DNA of 64,000 nt from Sparassis latifolia (GCA_018466975.1 CM031556.1:3782001-3846000), one strand, 5' to 3'; shown: positions 1 to 11,458, numbered from the stretch's first letter. The notes: generated from the sequence alone by a model not told the origin. A program made the numbers and translations.

Positions 1-1281
1 AACAGGCGCAAGGTCTTGTTCTGCAGAGAGGTGAGCGATCTGCAACCCGCACGGAGGAAGCCGATCCATCTCGTCAGGTATCATGCAGCCTGTGAAGGTG
101 ATGTGTTCGACAGTCGACAAAAACAGCGAGAAAAGACCTCGCAGGGTCTCGGCGGATACATCTTCAAGCTCGAGCGTATTTAGACCCTTTTGCAAGACGC
201 CGAAACCCGCTGGCTCGTCGCCATTACGAAAGACGACATCGACCAGTTTCAGATGCCGTAGATGCAGCAGAGCGCACAGGCATTGCACGAACTGGTGTAC
301 GGTGCCTATTCCGCTGGCCCCGCGGTAGCCTGAAATGGTCAATCTCTGGACAGACGTGAGTGTGCTTGGTGCGAAGAGATATGCGGTACGGAACGCGACG
401 CCATCGATGTCCAAGTCCATCACATTAGGCGCGTGAAACTGCTCTCCCTCCTGAGTCCGAGTGGACCGCATCTCAGACTTATACTTATCGCCATGTCGCG
501 CTAGGTAGATATCATCGGGGTAGAATCAGGTATATCTGCTTGCAGACGCGTCGCAACTGTTGGCGTGAAGTGTGCGGACGCCGGCGCATCGTGTAACCTC
601 GACTGCAGACGCAAAATGCACAGGCATTTTGCATTGCCCCGCAAATTCAACAGGGGGATTGGGATTGAACTGTAGTGGAGGACATCCAGTCTGAAGCTCT
701 TCCAGCGAGGCATGTGCGGGATGGGCACGCCCATCGCCGCAGCAACGCGGGCCTCTTCAGATGGATCCGCCTCTATTGTACCACGACGCGTGATTGTGAT
801 CTCGAGGAGACGCGTGCCGGAAAGTGCGAGCCGCTCACTGATAGTGGAGAGCGGGGTGGGATCATCGTCGACGAAGATGATCAGCCGAGTCCAGCAGGCA
901 GATACTAGCGACAGCGTATACTTCCAGGATGCAGAGACGACCGAGAGGGCATCCGGGAACAGTGTTTGCGAATTAGGGTCCGGCTCTTCCCAGCATGTAC
1001 ATCTGATCTCCCAGCCGACCTCAGGTTCTGAGACGGAGAGGCGTGGTAGTGGGCCAGAGGGCCAGCCGTGGAGCTCATAATCCGGACAACCAACCACAAT
1101 GAAGTCATCACGGTGGATTCCCCGTAAGGAGAAGAATATGATGTTGAATATTTTGATCAGGTCGGCAGGCAGATCTTGGATAGCTGCAGCGCGAACTCGG
1201 GATGTACGAGTCCCAGCCTCGTCCCTCGACACCGTTCGCGAGAGATCAACTTCAGAATCTGAAGGCAGAACCTCCGGGATA
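1..1281 (-). CDS. F-box-like / leucine-rich protein, partial at the left edge
   Basis: Probable substrate-recognition subunit of an SCF-type ubiquitin ligase, of the large Agaricomycete F-box family. The N-terminal part (about 1281 to 501) reads an F-box-like start (IQDLPADLIKIFNIIFF), then the family-typical stretch SWKYTLSLVSACWTRLIIF and DDDPTPLSTISERLALS. Reading resumes after about 480 with repeats resembling leucine-rich strands (LRHLKLVDVVF, GLNTLELEDVS, VEHITFTGC) and runs off the window. A stop at 501-503 between the two halves implies an intron near 480-560, but I could not place its boundaries. The true ATG is also unclear: the open frame begins near 1281 right after a stop, so a first exon upstream is likely. 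Substrate unknown; the class call is reasonably firm. Confidence 0.7.
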
Positions 1282-1666
1282 TCCTGGGTGTGCGCGATAT
1301 GGGTGACCAGTCAATCAAGTCCGAAACAGCTGCTCACCATCTCTTCGCACTCTGGCCAGCGTTCAATGCAGATCAGGCCCGACAATGGCTTGCGACAGAT
1401 AAGTAGTGCTCACAGGAACTTCTGCTCCCCATCGAACGCAACGTCGCGACATGTGAGGCTCAGTCACTGGTACGATCCTGCATGCAAACAAATGATAAAC
1501 GAGCTTGTAAGGATTAAAAGCAGCCAGCAAGCGACGCGGTAGTAAGTGGTAAGAAATGCGTGTGAGAGTGAGTAAGAATGTTCTGAACCCAAATTGATGG
1601 CAAGCAGGAAACGTAACCCACAGACTTGCCATCGACCACACGACGCCCTAGGATGACCACAGCGCC

Positions 1667-3358
1667 ATGGCGGAAATGCTGCGACCATCTAACGCAGTAT
1701 CCGAGGCCGGTGTAAGCACTCTGACAGATATTCTGACTTCGTCCAGCTCGACGTTGTCCCCGTCGCTAGACGTAACTTCCTACCTGACACACCTGACTGA
1801 CCTCCCACTTTCTGAATTGGAGTGCGAGCCCACCGTTCTCTCGTCCTCATCCGCGCAATTGACCAATGCCTTGACCACGTTGTGCCACACTTCATATCCC
1901 ACCTTCCTGTCGCTGCGCTCCTCCACTTCTACGCTTTCCTCGTCTCTGTCGTCACTTTCCTCCTCGCTAGAAGCGCTGATCTCGTCCCTACCGTCTCTTG
2001 AATCGTCTGTGCGCTCGTTTACATTTGGGACGCGTGAAATCCAGAAGGAGCGTCGAAAAGCCGCGCTGGTACTCGAGCATCACGATAAGCTCTATGATGT
2101 CCTGTCTCTTCCTGTGCTACTCGATTCGTGTGTCCGCAACCACAATTACACAGAAGCATTGCTGCTAGCCAACCATTCCACCAATCTCGCAGCACGCTTC
2201 CCATCCAACCCGCTCGTCCAATCTGTCAAGGCCGAGTGCGATGCGCGCGTTCAGGCCATGCTCGGACAGTTACTGCGTATGCTGAGCGAGCAGGCAAAGC
2301 TACCCGCACTCTTCAGGGCCGTCGGATTTCTGCGCAAAATGGAGGTCCTCGAGGAGGAAGAGTTGGCTTTGGCGTTCTTGACAGGCCGAGCCACGTACCT
2401 GGAGGGCATCCTGCAGACAGTGGAGGTCCAGAAGTACGACAAGGAAGCTTGCGCCAGGTATCTGAAGCGGTACGTGGACCTCTGGCGCGAATGCGTGTAT
2501 GATGTCGTCACGCAGTATACCACTATCTTCCTTGACCGCGCGCCATCCACATCAACGTCTACCACGACGCACCTACATTCATTACTGACGACGTTTGCGT
2601 CGCTGCGCCTGCAAACTTTACTATCTCTACTCCAGGAGACGCTCCCAGTAATTGCCGACCCATCACTGCTTACCTCCCTCCTCACCCAACTCACATATTG
2701 CGCGAACTCGTTTGCACGCGTCGGCATGGACTTCAAGGAGCTGCTGGCCCCTCTGTTTGTCGACGCTGTGCGAAGAGGCGTGACCAAGGAGCTAGAAAAT
2801 GCTGCGAATGGGTGGTGCGATCTATTGAAGTCTTCGTCACCGCCGTATCTCGTTGCCTCAGCCGCACTCGTTGCTCCACCGCTGCCATCGCAAATCCAGT
2901 TACAGGCATTAGTCTCTGGGCCAGCAAATGTACCCCCACCGATCCTCATCTCATACCCACCCCTCGCAACATACACGAACGCCGTCCTGACAGCACTGAA
3001 CGGTCTACGGTTGATGGCGCCAGTGGAGCTGCTAGATGACTTGTCCAGCTCGCTGGAGGACGCCCTGGCGAGAGGAGGCGCGGCGTTGCTTGAATTTGCG
3101 CGCAAACGGAAAGGTAAACTCGGGGAAAAGGACAAGAAGGAATTAGACAGGCTCCGGGCTGCAGGGACGATCTATGTGACGATATTTGTTCCGTTCCTCC
3201 GCCGCGCGCTGGTCGAAGGCGTGTACGGGGTCGTAATGGCGGATGTGGATATGCCTACTGGGAAGGATCTGGCAGACGTGCTGCGCGAGTGGGACGTGTG
3301 GCTCGACGGGGAGGCGGACTCGAAAACTGCGCTTGCTCCAGATGCGAACGGGCGGTAG
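1667..3358 (+). CDS. COG8: COG8, conserved oligomeric Golgi complex subunit 8
   Basis: Subunit of the lobe-B half of the COG tethering complex, which captures retrograde vesicles at the Golgi. One uninterrupted 563-codon frame with no intron. The order of features matches the Dor1/COG8 family: SYLTHLTDLPLSELECEP near the N-terminus, a Ser-rich coiled segment, then the conserved block FGTREIQKERRKAALVLEHH (about residues 118-140) and LPVLLDSCVRNHNYTEALLL. The basic C-terminal part (FARKRKGKLGEKDKKELDRL) is followed by a hydrophobic helix. Start chosen at the first ATG of the frame (MAEMLRP). A 294-codon frame on the opposite strand is an antisense shadow. Length is normal for fungi. Confidence 0.92.
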   Translation: MAEMLRPSNAVSEAGVSTLTDILTSSSSTLSPSLDVTSYLTHLTDLPLSELECEPTVLSSSSAQLTNALTTLCHTSYPTFLSLRSSTSTLSSSLSSLSSSLEALISSLPSLESSVRSFTFGTREIQKERRKAALVLEHHDKLYDVLSLPVLLDSCVRNHNYTEALLLANHSTNLAARFPSNPLVQSVKAECDARVQAMLGQLLRMLSEQAKLPALFRAVGFLRKMEVLEEEELALAFLTGRATYLEGILQTVEVQKYDKEACARYLKRYVDLWRECVYDVVTQYTTIFLDRAPSTSTSTTTHLHSLLTTFASLRLQTLLSLLQETLPVIADPSLLTSLLTQLTYCANSFARVGMDFKELLAPLFVDAVRRGVTKELENAANGWCDLLKSSSPPYLVASAALVAPPLPSQIQLQALVSGPANVPPPILISYPPLATYTNAVLTALNGLRLMAPVELLDDLSSSLEDALARGGAALLEFARKRKGKLGEKDKKELDRLRAAGTIYVTIFVPFLRRALVEGVYGVVMADVDMPTGKDLADVLREWDVWLDGEADSKTALAPDANGR

Positions 3359-3938
3359 CATGTGAGTCCGTGATAGTCCTTTGGAAGATTGTCACTGATC
3401 AAACCAACCAGCAAGCAGAAGCGAGCAGTGCATCCTCTACGTGTTCACTCTAGGAGCCCGATACTGTTCACACGCACATTCCGTCTTGAGGGATTGAGGC
3501 GATTGTCGTTGCTTCCCCGCGGTGACGAAGAGCATGTATCAAACAGAGATGTGACCCTGGAGCTGTAGGCAGGTCATACTCTTTGACCCACAGCAAGCAA
3601 TCAACCACATATTGACTTATTTACTTGTACGACCGGTGTCCACGATCTGCTCGCCGGAGATGCAGTGCATTCGGCCGGGGAATATTCATGGGTTGGACGA
3701 GGACGGGTCAGACCTATGTAGCTAGACTTCATACCTTGCGGTAATCATTCACGTTCGCACAACCATCGTTTGTCTTCAACTGCCCAATTCTGTCATTCGC
3801 TAGGTGCTCAGGGAGATGCTACTACTACAAAAAGATCGTTGTATTGTTAAGGCAGCATGTATGTAATCGTGCGTGCTGGAGCCTAGCCAGGGGTCATTGT
3901 CTTGTGGTCGTGCATTGTAGGGTAACTCTGTCCAAGAT
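3359..3938. other. Intergenic region, COG8 to GPI-protein gene
   Basis: Convergent 3' ends of COG8 (plus) and the exon-array gene (minus). I see no coding signal, RNA gene or repeat here; it presumably holds the two 3' UTRs. Confidence 0.6.
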
Positions 3939-6769
3939 TCAGAGAATGGAGAGAGAGCCGAAGACGATGCCGCCGACAATCGCTGCGACGCCTGTGAGCG
4001 TTGAACTTAATAATGTCCCGTAGCTGCGGAAGCCCGCATTGGCGGATTGACTCGCGAGAGCGGACCTGCACGTCACGCGTATCCTATTCAATATGCCGTA
4101 CATCGTTAATGGAACTTAGGACACTTACAGGTCTGAAGGCGAGACAGAGGCAGAGGCAGAGTCCGCATTTGAGTTCGAGTCGGGCGCACTGGAGGACGTG
4201 GGGATGGCCGTGCTCGACAACGCGAAGCTCATCCGGGAGTAGATCGGGTAGAGGTTGGTGGGAATGAGGACGGAGCTAGTAGCGGGGGTCGACGCGATCG
4301 TAGTAGGCGCGGCTGTTGGGGCAGACGAGTCACTCGACGGGACAGCAGATGCAATTGAAGGGTTGGACGGATCAGCAGAGCTCGATGGGGAGGACGGGTC
4401 AGCCGTCGACGAGGCGGACGGGACATCCGAAGAGGACGACTCATCGGTAGGTACAGGGGAGCTGACCAATGACACCGACGGGGAAGCCGTCGAGGACGAC
4501 TCATCTGACAAGTCCTCCGGAGCAGCGCTAGACGGGACAATAGACCATGCACCTATCGACGACGGGGACGGAGCGGCGGTAGGTGCAGGCGGTGCAGACG
4601 AGAAGGGAGTAGCGCTCTGGGAAGGCACAGACGAGCTAGACGAGACAGCGGTGGGAGGAAACGGCGCGGAGGTTGCGGTGAGGAGGTCCAAGCTCAGCTG
4701 GGATATGGACGACAATGCGGAGGGTGCGAACGAATCGGAGGACGAAACTGAGGGAGCGGACGCGGAAGCCGAGGAAACAGATGCAGAAGCGTCGGTCGGG
4801 GAAGTCGAGAGGGATGCGTCGGTGCTGGAGGACGAGGGTAGTGCGGTGGAAGAGAACTGGCTAGCTGATATTGAAGACTGCGCATCCGATGCTAAGGACT
4901 GGACATCCGAGGCTGAAGACGGGATAACGGAGGGTGTAGATGGAGCAACAAGTGGCATACTCGTAACCCCAGCAGACGTAGATGGCACCGTACCGGGAAC
5001 TGCTGAGGAACTGGGTCCATCTGAGGTGGCAGTGAAAGACACGGCAGGAGGGGTGGTGAAGGAGGACGCGCTGTTGGCCACTGCTGGAGTCGCTCCAGCA
5101 GGCGGTGCCGCTGCTGAAGAGTAGGTCAGGAACGTGCACCACTAAAACCACGGTCGGGCTCACCATTAGTAGGCATATTATCTAAGAGCGAGGAGAAGAA
5201 TGAGGCGATCTGGAGGCCTACGCCCTGCATCTGAGTATACATGGCCGGGTCCGGGGCTACTTATCGTTCGTCAATGAAAGTTCTATGACGTCTAACATTG
5301 TTCTCAATACTGACCTGCCTGCCGCTCTTGGTGGATCACGTAGCGAGGCCGAGGAGAAGGGACGACGTAGGGATAGCCCGGCGTATCTGTTGCTACGAGT
5401 GCTGGCTTGCGCCAGTAAACTGGATTGACAGAAAATGTATTAAAATTGGCGGTTTTAACCTCGTACACTAGGCAAACATACATGCACGCTCCTCATGATC
5501 GTGCTCTTCAACGTCACGCCCCTCGAAATCACGGTGATAACGAGTGGGACGTGGAGCAATGGAAGCTATCCCAATAGGCTTGCGATCTGCATTGATAGAT
5601 GAATACCAAAAATGAATACACCCCACAAAAGCACCAACTTACAGGCACGCTCCTCAAGATCGCGCTCTTCAACGTCACGCCCTTCGAAATCACGGTGATA
5701 ACGAGTGGGACGTGGAACAAAGGAAGCCATCTTCGTACCAGTAGGCTTGTGGGCTGCAGCGATAGATGAATGCCAAAAATTGAATACACCCCACAAAAGC
5801 ACCAACTTACAGGCACGCTCCTCAAGATCGCGCTCTTCAACGTCACGCCCTTCGAAATCACGGTGATAACGAGTGGGACGTGGAACAAAGGAATCCATCT
5901 TCGTACCAGTAGGCTTGTGGGCTGCAGCGATAGATGAATGCCAAAAATGAATACTCCCCACAAAAGCACCAACTTACAGGCACGCTCCTCAAGATCGCGC
6001 TCTTCAACGTCACGCCCCTCGAAATCACGGTGATAACGAGTGGGACGTGGAACAAAGGAAGCCATCTTCGTACCAGTAGGCTTGTGGGCTGCAGCGATAG
6101 ATGAATGCCAAAAATGAATACTCCCCACAAAAGCACCAACTTACAGGCACGCTCCTGAAGATCACGCTCTTCAACGTCGCGCTCCTCAAGATCACGAGGA
6201 CGTTGAGGTACTGGCTTGCGTATGATTGGCTTGCGCATGATATCTGCATTGATGAGATGTGTAAACGTGACGATGTCCCCACCGCGAAGGAGAGGTATTT
6301 ACAGGCACGCTTCTCAGGATCCGCGTTAGGGTTCCGGGCTCCCCAGCCGGATGCTGCAGGTCTGTATAAAACATGTCATTAGAGCGTGGTGGTCAGAGTC
6401 AAACGAGCTTACACGAAGAAGCTACACCGCTGTCATCACCACCTTGAAGTTGATGCTGAGTGAGCCACCTGAGGATATCACTGTTAATGGAGGAGAGTAT
6501 GGAATCTCCGCCCGATGTGTCTGTGGTTTGAGCGGCGGGGCTGATGGAAGATGCAGACTGTTCAGGGGGCTGCTGCTGCCCATGTTGCTGCACTCCCGAC
6601 ACAGACTCTGAAAAAAATTCTGAGGCCAAGCAAGCTTCATGCAGTCACGGAGAAAATTACCCGCATCACGTCTGGCGGGCGTAACAAATTCAATCTCGCG
6701 TTTGAATGCGACAGCAGAGGCCCCGGAGGCACACAACAAGATGGAAGGGAGAATGACTTTAGTACGCAT
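3939..6769 (-). CDS. Secreted, probably GPI-anchored protein built from tandem phase-1 exons
   Basis: No family recognised. Twelve exons can be chained by GT-AG introns of 46-63 nt: 6661-6769, 6413-6607, 6303-6353, 6145-6243, 5978-6088, 5811-5921, 5643-5753, 5482-5586, 5315-5419, 5164-5256, 4129-5113 and 3939-4065. The spliced length is 2202 nt, exactly 733 codons plus stop. Layout: signal peptide (MRTKVILPSILLCASGASA); a Gln/Ser segment; a charged repeat domain (residues ~103-300) whose units carry RKP/HKPTG, PRPTRYHRDFEG and RDVEERDLEERA; a ~320-residue Ser/Thr/Pro/Ala stalk; and a hydrophobic tail (TLTGVAAIVGGIVFGSLSIL) after a small-residue SANAG site, typical of GPI signals. Introns 1-10 are all phase 1. 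Predicted role: cell-wall or surface protein. Function is unknown; the exon model is inferred, not transcript-verified. Confidence 0.75.
5482..6243 (-). repeat. Tandem array of exon-plus-intron units (~167 bp period)
   Basis: Each unit is one 99-111 nt exon plus one 56-57 nt intron. The three central units (exons 5978-6088, 5811-5921, 5643-5753) are nearly identical in both exon and intron. Each intron opens GTAAGTTGGTG and closes CGCTGCAG. Flanking units (6145-6243, 5482-5586) are diverged relatives. Reading straight through gives long hydrophobic frames, which are translated introns. Confidence 0.85.
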
Positions 6770-8997
6770 GATTATTGCCAGATACAGTTGACGTTAAACC
6801 CGTGAAAAGAAAAGCGAACAAGCAAGAAAAAAGCAGAAAAAGACGTGAACCAGGGTTGGTACGCGCAGCGTGCAACAGGAAACATGATGTGCAGAGAGGG
6901 CCCATTTATACGAGGGCGGCTGTTGGGAACAGCACTAGTTGATGCGATGGGCGCCTTGTGCTGGCATCAAGCACCGTCACGACATGACAGGTGTGACGTG
7001 TCACATAGCCTTGACCTGCGGTTTCATTAATTTGATTGACTGTTCCTCCTTGAAACATTCTTGCGTTGCATATCTGCCATTCCGAAGATTATGGACCCCT
7101 GAACGTTGAACCCCCTGCGCTGTATATATCCGGGATGATGAGTTCCGCCGGAGAGTCGTCCTGGCAATTCGTCTATGCATCATATGTATGATCTCTTTTG
7201 TAAAACTCACTAACTGGAATCAACGGCCGCGCAGTCGATCTTTGCGTGCCTGCATGGAGTCTACCTACATGACTGGCTCATCATGTACAGGTGGCTCCTT
7301 AGAATGTCCCTAACGACGCATACTGCACTGCTTGCACGCCATCGTCTTATTGAGTCTGCCGAGTCTCTATGACATCCAAAGTGCACTGAAGATACGCTGG
7401 GCACGTCCATCCTTCCTCCGTCCCTTTAGGGTTATACTCTCCTGGGGGTTGACCGGGCTTAACACCCACGACGATACACGGCCGGTTTCAACCACCGCCT
7501 CTGCGCCAGAGCAGCAGTCGCGCCCTTTGCTCATGCGACCCAGTCGTCGATCGCCGCTTACACGATGTGCAGGTTCTTATCCGAGCAACCCACTATCCCT
7601 CGTGAAGTTATCACCGTTCGGACGTCACCGGCCATGACCAGTATGGCTCTATTCCCATGTCGCGATCCGACGATGAGGAGGGCCACAAGGAGGACTGGGT
7701 TAGCGGTGGTTCTCCAGCTCCTAAATTTCTTTCTGGCTCAGCTTCTCAGGTACTGGCTAATGAGTCTCCCCAGCTCTCCCCTTTCGCTTTTCAACAACTC
7801 TATCGTCAATTAAATTTTACCTCGCGACCCTTTCCTCTTTCACGACCTCCACTTCCTAACTCAGGATGCGGTCCTCCACCATCATTCCTATTGCTACAGC
7901 TGTTGATGCCCCCGCGCTCGTTGCGTGAGTGCTGATTGTTCTCTGTTCCGTTGCGCAGTCATTGATGGCGATATGTGTAGTGCTGCTCCCTCCCCGCAAA
8001 AGGCTTGACATCCTGGCGGGTGCCGAGGCAGAGCACGCTGTTGCCTACGCCCACGCACATGGCGTGCCCCCCTATACGCACACTTACGCTCGAGCACGGC
8101 GTGCACCCCCACTAGCAGATAAAGGGCAACAAGCACCGAAAGAGCGCGCCCCACGGTGTTCAAGCCACGCAGGTCGCTCACCGCATGCTCACGCTGAGCA
8201 CGTTGCCCATCCAGCCTGCTGCGCACATCGCCCGGGAGATCGACAAGATGCCAGCGAGGCGCTTTCTCAGATGGCCACCAGGCTTGCGAGTTCGAAAAAA
8301 TCCTAGCTCGCGGTGTCGCGGCGCGTCGGAGCTCACGAAAGACGAGTACCGTGTCTATGAGGCCAAGCAGAAGCTTGTCATTGGCAGCATGAAGAAGGCG
8401 CCCGAGGACGTTGTCGCTGGCGACGAATCTGAGAATATACGAGTTCACTCATAGTGTTGGCGCTATTGAAGGGCGACTGAACTTGCGCGTTCGCATTGCG
8501 GAGGGCCGGCAGCTTCGTGCTCACCATCATATGTGGCACTGATATGTGCTACCTATACACTGCTTCTGACTGAACGCATTTACCTCCGGTTCGGAACGAT
8601 CGGGTGGCCAACGATCAAGGGTGACGCGTAGAACGCGATCGAGAATACGCGACCACGTGACACGTGATCTGGAGAAGCCACCACCAAAGGGCCCGAATTC
8701 CACGCTCAAGCTTTCTGATTTCAGAAACTCATCATGATGCAACACGAGACCTCAGCTGGTATACCCATCAACCAACGATGAGTCTGCTTCTTCCTCCTCG
8801 GGCCGTCCTACTCCTGCTCCCGGACCGCGTCTGTATGATTTATGCCCCCGCTTTTAACCGTCCCCGCAGTGGGGTGCGCCGATCTCGCCTTTAAAAAAGC
8901 GGGGATAATCGTGAAAGTCCTCCAGAGGTTTCCTTCCATAGGTTCCCTTCTTGTTTGACATCCCACTCTTGTGACGCTCGGCGTGCGATAGGACAGC
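6770..8997. other. Weakly coding 2.2 kb stretch, possible gene remnant on plus strand
   Basis: The first ~700 bases hold nothing I recognise. A coding-like plus-strand segment lies at 7612-7930 (HDQYGSIPMSRSDDEEG, then GSPAPKFLSGSASQVLANES). Its frame ends in a Pro-rich run, and a plausible acceptor (CCTAACTCAG) lies at 7855-7864. A second segment at 8240-8454 reads GASELTKDEYRVYEAKQK and MKKAPEDVVAGDESENIRVHS before a stop. I could not connect the two into a credible gene or assign a family. It may be a remnant, or the ends of an unrecognised gene with missed introns. The rest, 8455-8997, should contain the transporter A promoter, including CTTTAAAAAAGC near 8890. Confidence 0.3.
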
Positions 8998-11300
8998 ATG
9001 GCGATACCCACAAACCGAAGGGCGATTCTACTTGCCACCTTCGTTGCCTTTGGTACCACGACTGCTTCCGCCATTCAGAGGTGGAGTATCAGCTGATTGT
9101 GTACTGATCGTTAGGCGGTGAATATTCATCCCTTTTTGTCTCCTTTTCAATCGCTGTGAGTGTCAGGTCAACTCGGACGCAATCTGTCAATGTTGACTTT
9201 GTGTTGTCCAGAACAAACCATCGGATTGCATACAGGCTTCCTCTTCGGTTATGACATTGGAGTTATTTCGGTGCGCGTTTATCTAGAGTTTGTCCGATGC
9301 ACCTCCTCAAGAAGTCCACAGGGATGTCTGATTATGAAAGACTTCATCTCTCGCTTTGGCCAAATCGACAGCGACGGTCAGCCATACCTCTCGAGCTCCC
9401 GGCAGTCCATCATCACCTCCCTCCTCTCCGCTGGGTATGCACACTCATGCTCGTCTTGTTCTGCTTCTGACCAGTCTCACAGGACGTTTATTGGCGCGCT
9501 CGCACAGGCGTACACCTCCGACCGCTTCGGCCGGCGGGGTTCTATTCTCATCTGGTCGGGGATATTCACCGTTGGCACCGTCATTCAGACGAGCACAATC
9601 CATTCAATTGCCCAGATTACCGTTGGCCGATTCATTGCCGGCCTAGGAGTTGGTGCTCTGTCAGGTTCGTCAATTATCTGCCTGGGAAAAACATGCGCTG
9701 AATTTCTGTGCAGCCATCGTGCCGCTTTACAATGGAGAAACTGCCCCGAAGGCGATGCGCGGCATGCTCCTGGTCTTGTATCAGATGCAGATCATTATCG
9801 GGTGCGTATGTTTATCAGGACCATCCGTCGATTTCTCTCAGTCGTGTTTGGCTATAGAATCTTCATCAGTTACGTCATTGACCTTGGAACGCACCATCTT
9901 AACGGACCCGCATCATGGCGCATTCCCGTCGGTCTGCAGATGCTCTGGGGTTTCATACTCCTGTCAGGCATCTTCTTCCTGCCCGAATCACCGTAGGTCG
10001 CACCATCATTACCTTCGTTCCGCACGTAACTGACGCAGACGGAGTTCAGCCGTCACTTATTAGGTCAAGGCCGCGAGGAGGAGGCCCGGAAGGTCATTGC
10101 GGAGCTCAACAGCGTCGAGGTAGACGACCCGGTTGTGCTCGAGACGATCGAGGACCTCGAGTACGGCATCAAGGCAGAGAACGAGGGCGGGAAGGCGACG
10201 TGGCTAGAGTGCTTCTCGACGCGCAACATGCTGTGGAAGCGCACCATCAATGGCATGATGCTCCAATTCATACAGCAGCTGAACGGCCAGAACTTCTACT
10301 GTGAGTGCAGGGTGTGATTGTAGCTGATGGATTGTGCTGATGTGGCGTTGATGGTCTAGATTATTACGGTGACACTTTTTTCTCGGTGAGTAATCGGAAG
10401 TTGAGTGAAGGTAAGTCGACTAATCGTACGTAGAGCGCTGGTACTTCACTCTCTCCATACGCCATACAAACCATCCTGGGCGGTGTATCTGTCGCTGGCA
10501 CGATCCCCGCGCTGTACCTCATCGAGACCTGGGGTCGCCGCAGGGTACGTCCCTCCTCTCCTTACTCCTCGGCACGATCTCAGTCATCACTCTTATTCAG
10601 TCCCTCCTCACCGGCGCCCTCCTCGAAGCACCATGCGCGATTATCGCTGCCCTCGCGGGGCACTTCATGCTCGCCAAAACCGGTACGCCCGACAGCCAGC
10701 TCACGTCGCGGAATCGCACGGGTGGGGATGTCCTGATCGCCTTCGGTATCCTACAAGTTTTCGCATATTCTCTCTTCTGGGGACCGACGCCATGGTGAGG
10801 CATCGATCTGTCCGTGCTGCGGGTCGGTCCATGCTGATGTGTATTGTTCAATTGAGGGTGTATCTTGGCGAGAGCTTCCCGCTGCGCGTCCGCTCCAAAT
10901 GTATCGCACTAGGCAGCGCGACCAGTACGTGTATATCCTACATCCTATAACGACACGCCATCTGAGCAATTGATCCCCCCCCGCAGACTGGATCTGGAAC
11001 TTCCTTCTCAGCTTCTTCGCGCCGCGCATCGCCTCGGACATCGGGCCGCTGATTCTGCTCATCTTCTTCGGGATGCTGCTTTTCGGGTTCGTTTACGTGT
11101 ACCTATTCATCCCCGAGACGAAGGGCCTTTCGCTCGAGGAGGTCGACGAGCTGTACCGCGCAAACGTCGCGCCGTGGCAGTCGGCCGGCTGGCGCCCGAC
11201 CGAGAAGCACCTTCACGACAAGGCGCCAGAGGCGACGGAGGTGCGGGAGGTGCGGGAGAAAACCGAGAAGGGCGAGGTTATCGACGGGGAGAGCGTGTGA
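8998..11300 (+). CDS. MFS sugar transporter, hexose/glucose type (copy A)
   Basis: Twelve-helix proton-linked sugar transporter of the plasma membrane (Sugar_tr family), about 520 residues after splicing. Family signatures in order: GFLFGYDIGVIS (helix 1), DRFGRRGSIL (loop 2-3), GRFIAGLGVGALS, PESPRHLL (loop 6-7), QQLNGQNFYYYYG (helix 7), YLIETWGRR, and PETKGLSLEEVDELY after helix 12. The tail (NVAPWQSAGWRPTEKHLHD) matches fungal high-affinity glucose transporters. At least nine introns. Exon 1 is 8998-9052 (MAIPTNRRAILLATFVAFG); the next coding piece appears to be only 3 nt, GCG at 9115-9117, needed to restore the GG of AFGGFLFGYD. Copy B at 42078-44519 shares this structure. Substrate cannot be fixed from sequence; glucose, galactose or xylose are all possible. 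Confidence 0.92.
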
Positions 11301-11351
11301 TCATCTGTATCTTGGTTATGGATATACGACTGTTACGATGCCAGTGACTGG

Positions 11352-11458
11352 TGAAAATGTATAATTAGTTTCAACTTACAAGCGCGTAACGACTTGTGAA
11401 ATGACCACCTATTCAGTCCTCTAGGTCAAGCTGTTGCAAGTCGCGATGTGACGTCAGT
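11352..11458. repeat. Direct repeat, left copy, flanking the small membrane-protein gene
   Basis: Shares GAAAATGTATAATTAGT, then ..TCAA.TTACA.. and CGTAACGA.TTG, and later GCAAGTC.CGA..TGTGACGTCAGT with 12928-13008. The two copies are diverged and differ by an insertion. Confidence 0.7.

Noticed and set aside
2251..3135. Minus-strand frame of 294 codons
   Set aside because: Antisense to COG8, whose family similarity is clear on the plus strand.
4255..5124. A long acidic open frame on the plus strand
   Set aside because: It is the exact antisense of the Ser/Thr-rich exon; repetitive Ser codons read backwards as Asp/Glu/Gly codons. No start context, domain or splice pattern.
5529..6282. Long minus-strand frames rich in hydrophobic residues (LVLLWGVFIFGIHLSL), suggesting a repeated membrane protein
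   Set aside because: The hydrophobic parts are the repeated introns (GTAAGTTGGTG...CTGCAG) translated by read-through; splicing yields a charged soluble repeat instead.
3939..6769. Kex2-processed repeat precursor (ribosomally made peptide type)
   Set aside because: KR/RR sites occur only near the N-terminus and at PEKRA; the repeated units end in EERA without a dibasic site, and the protein has a GPI-type tail.
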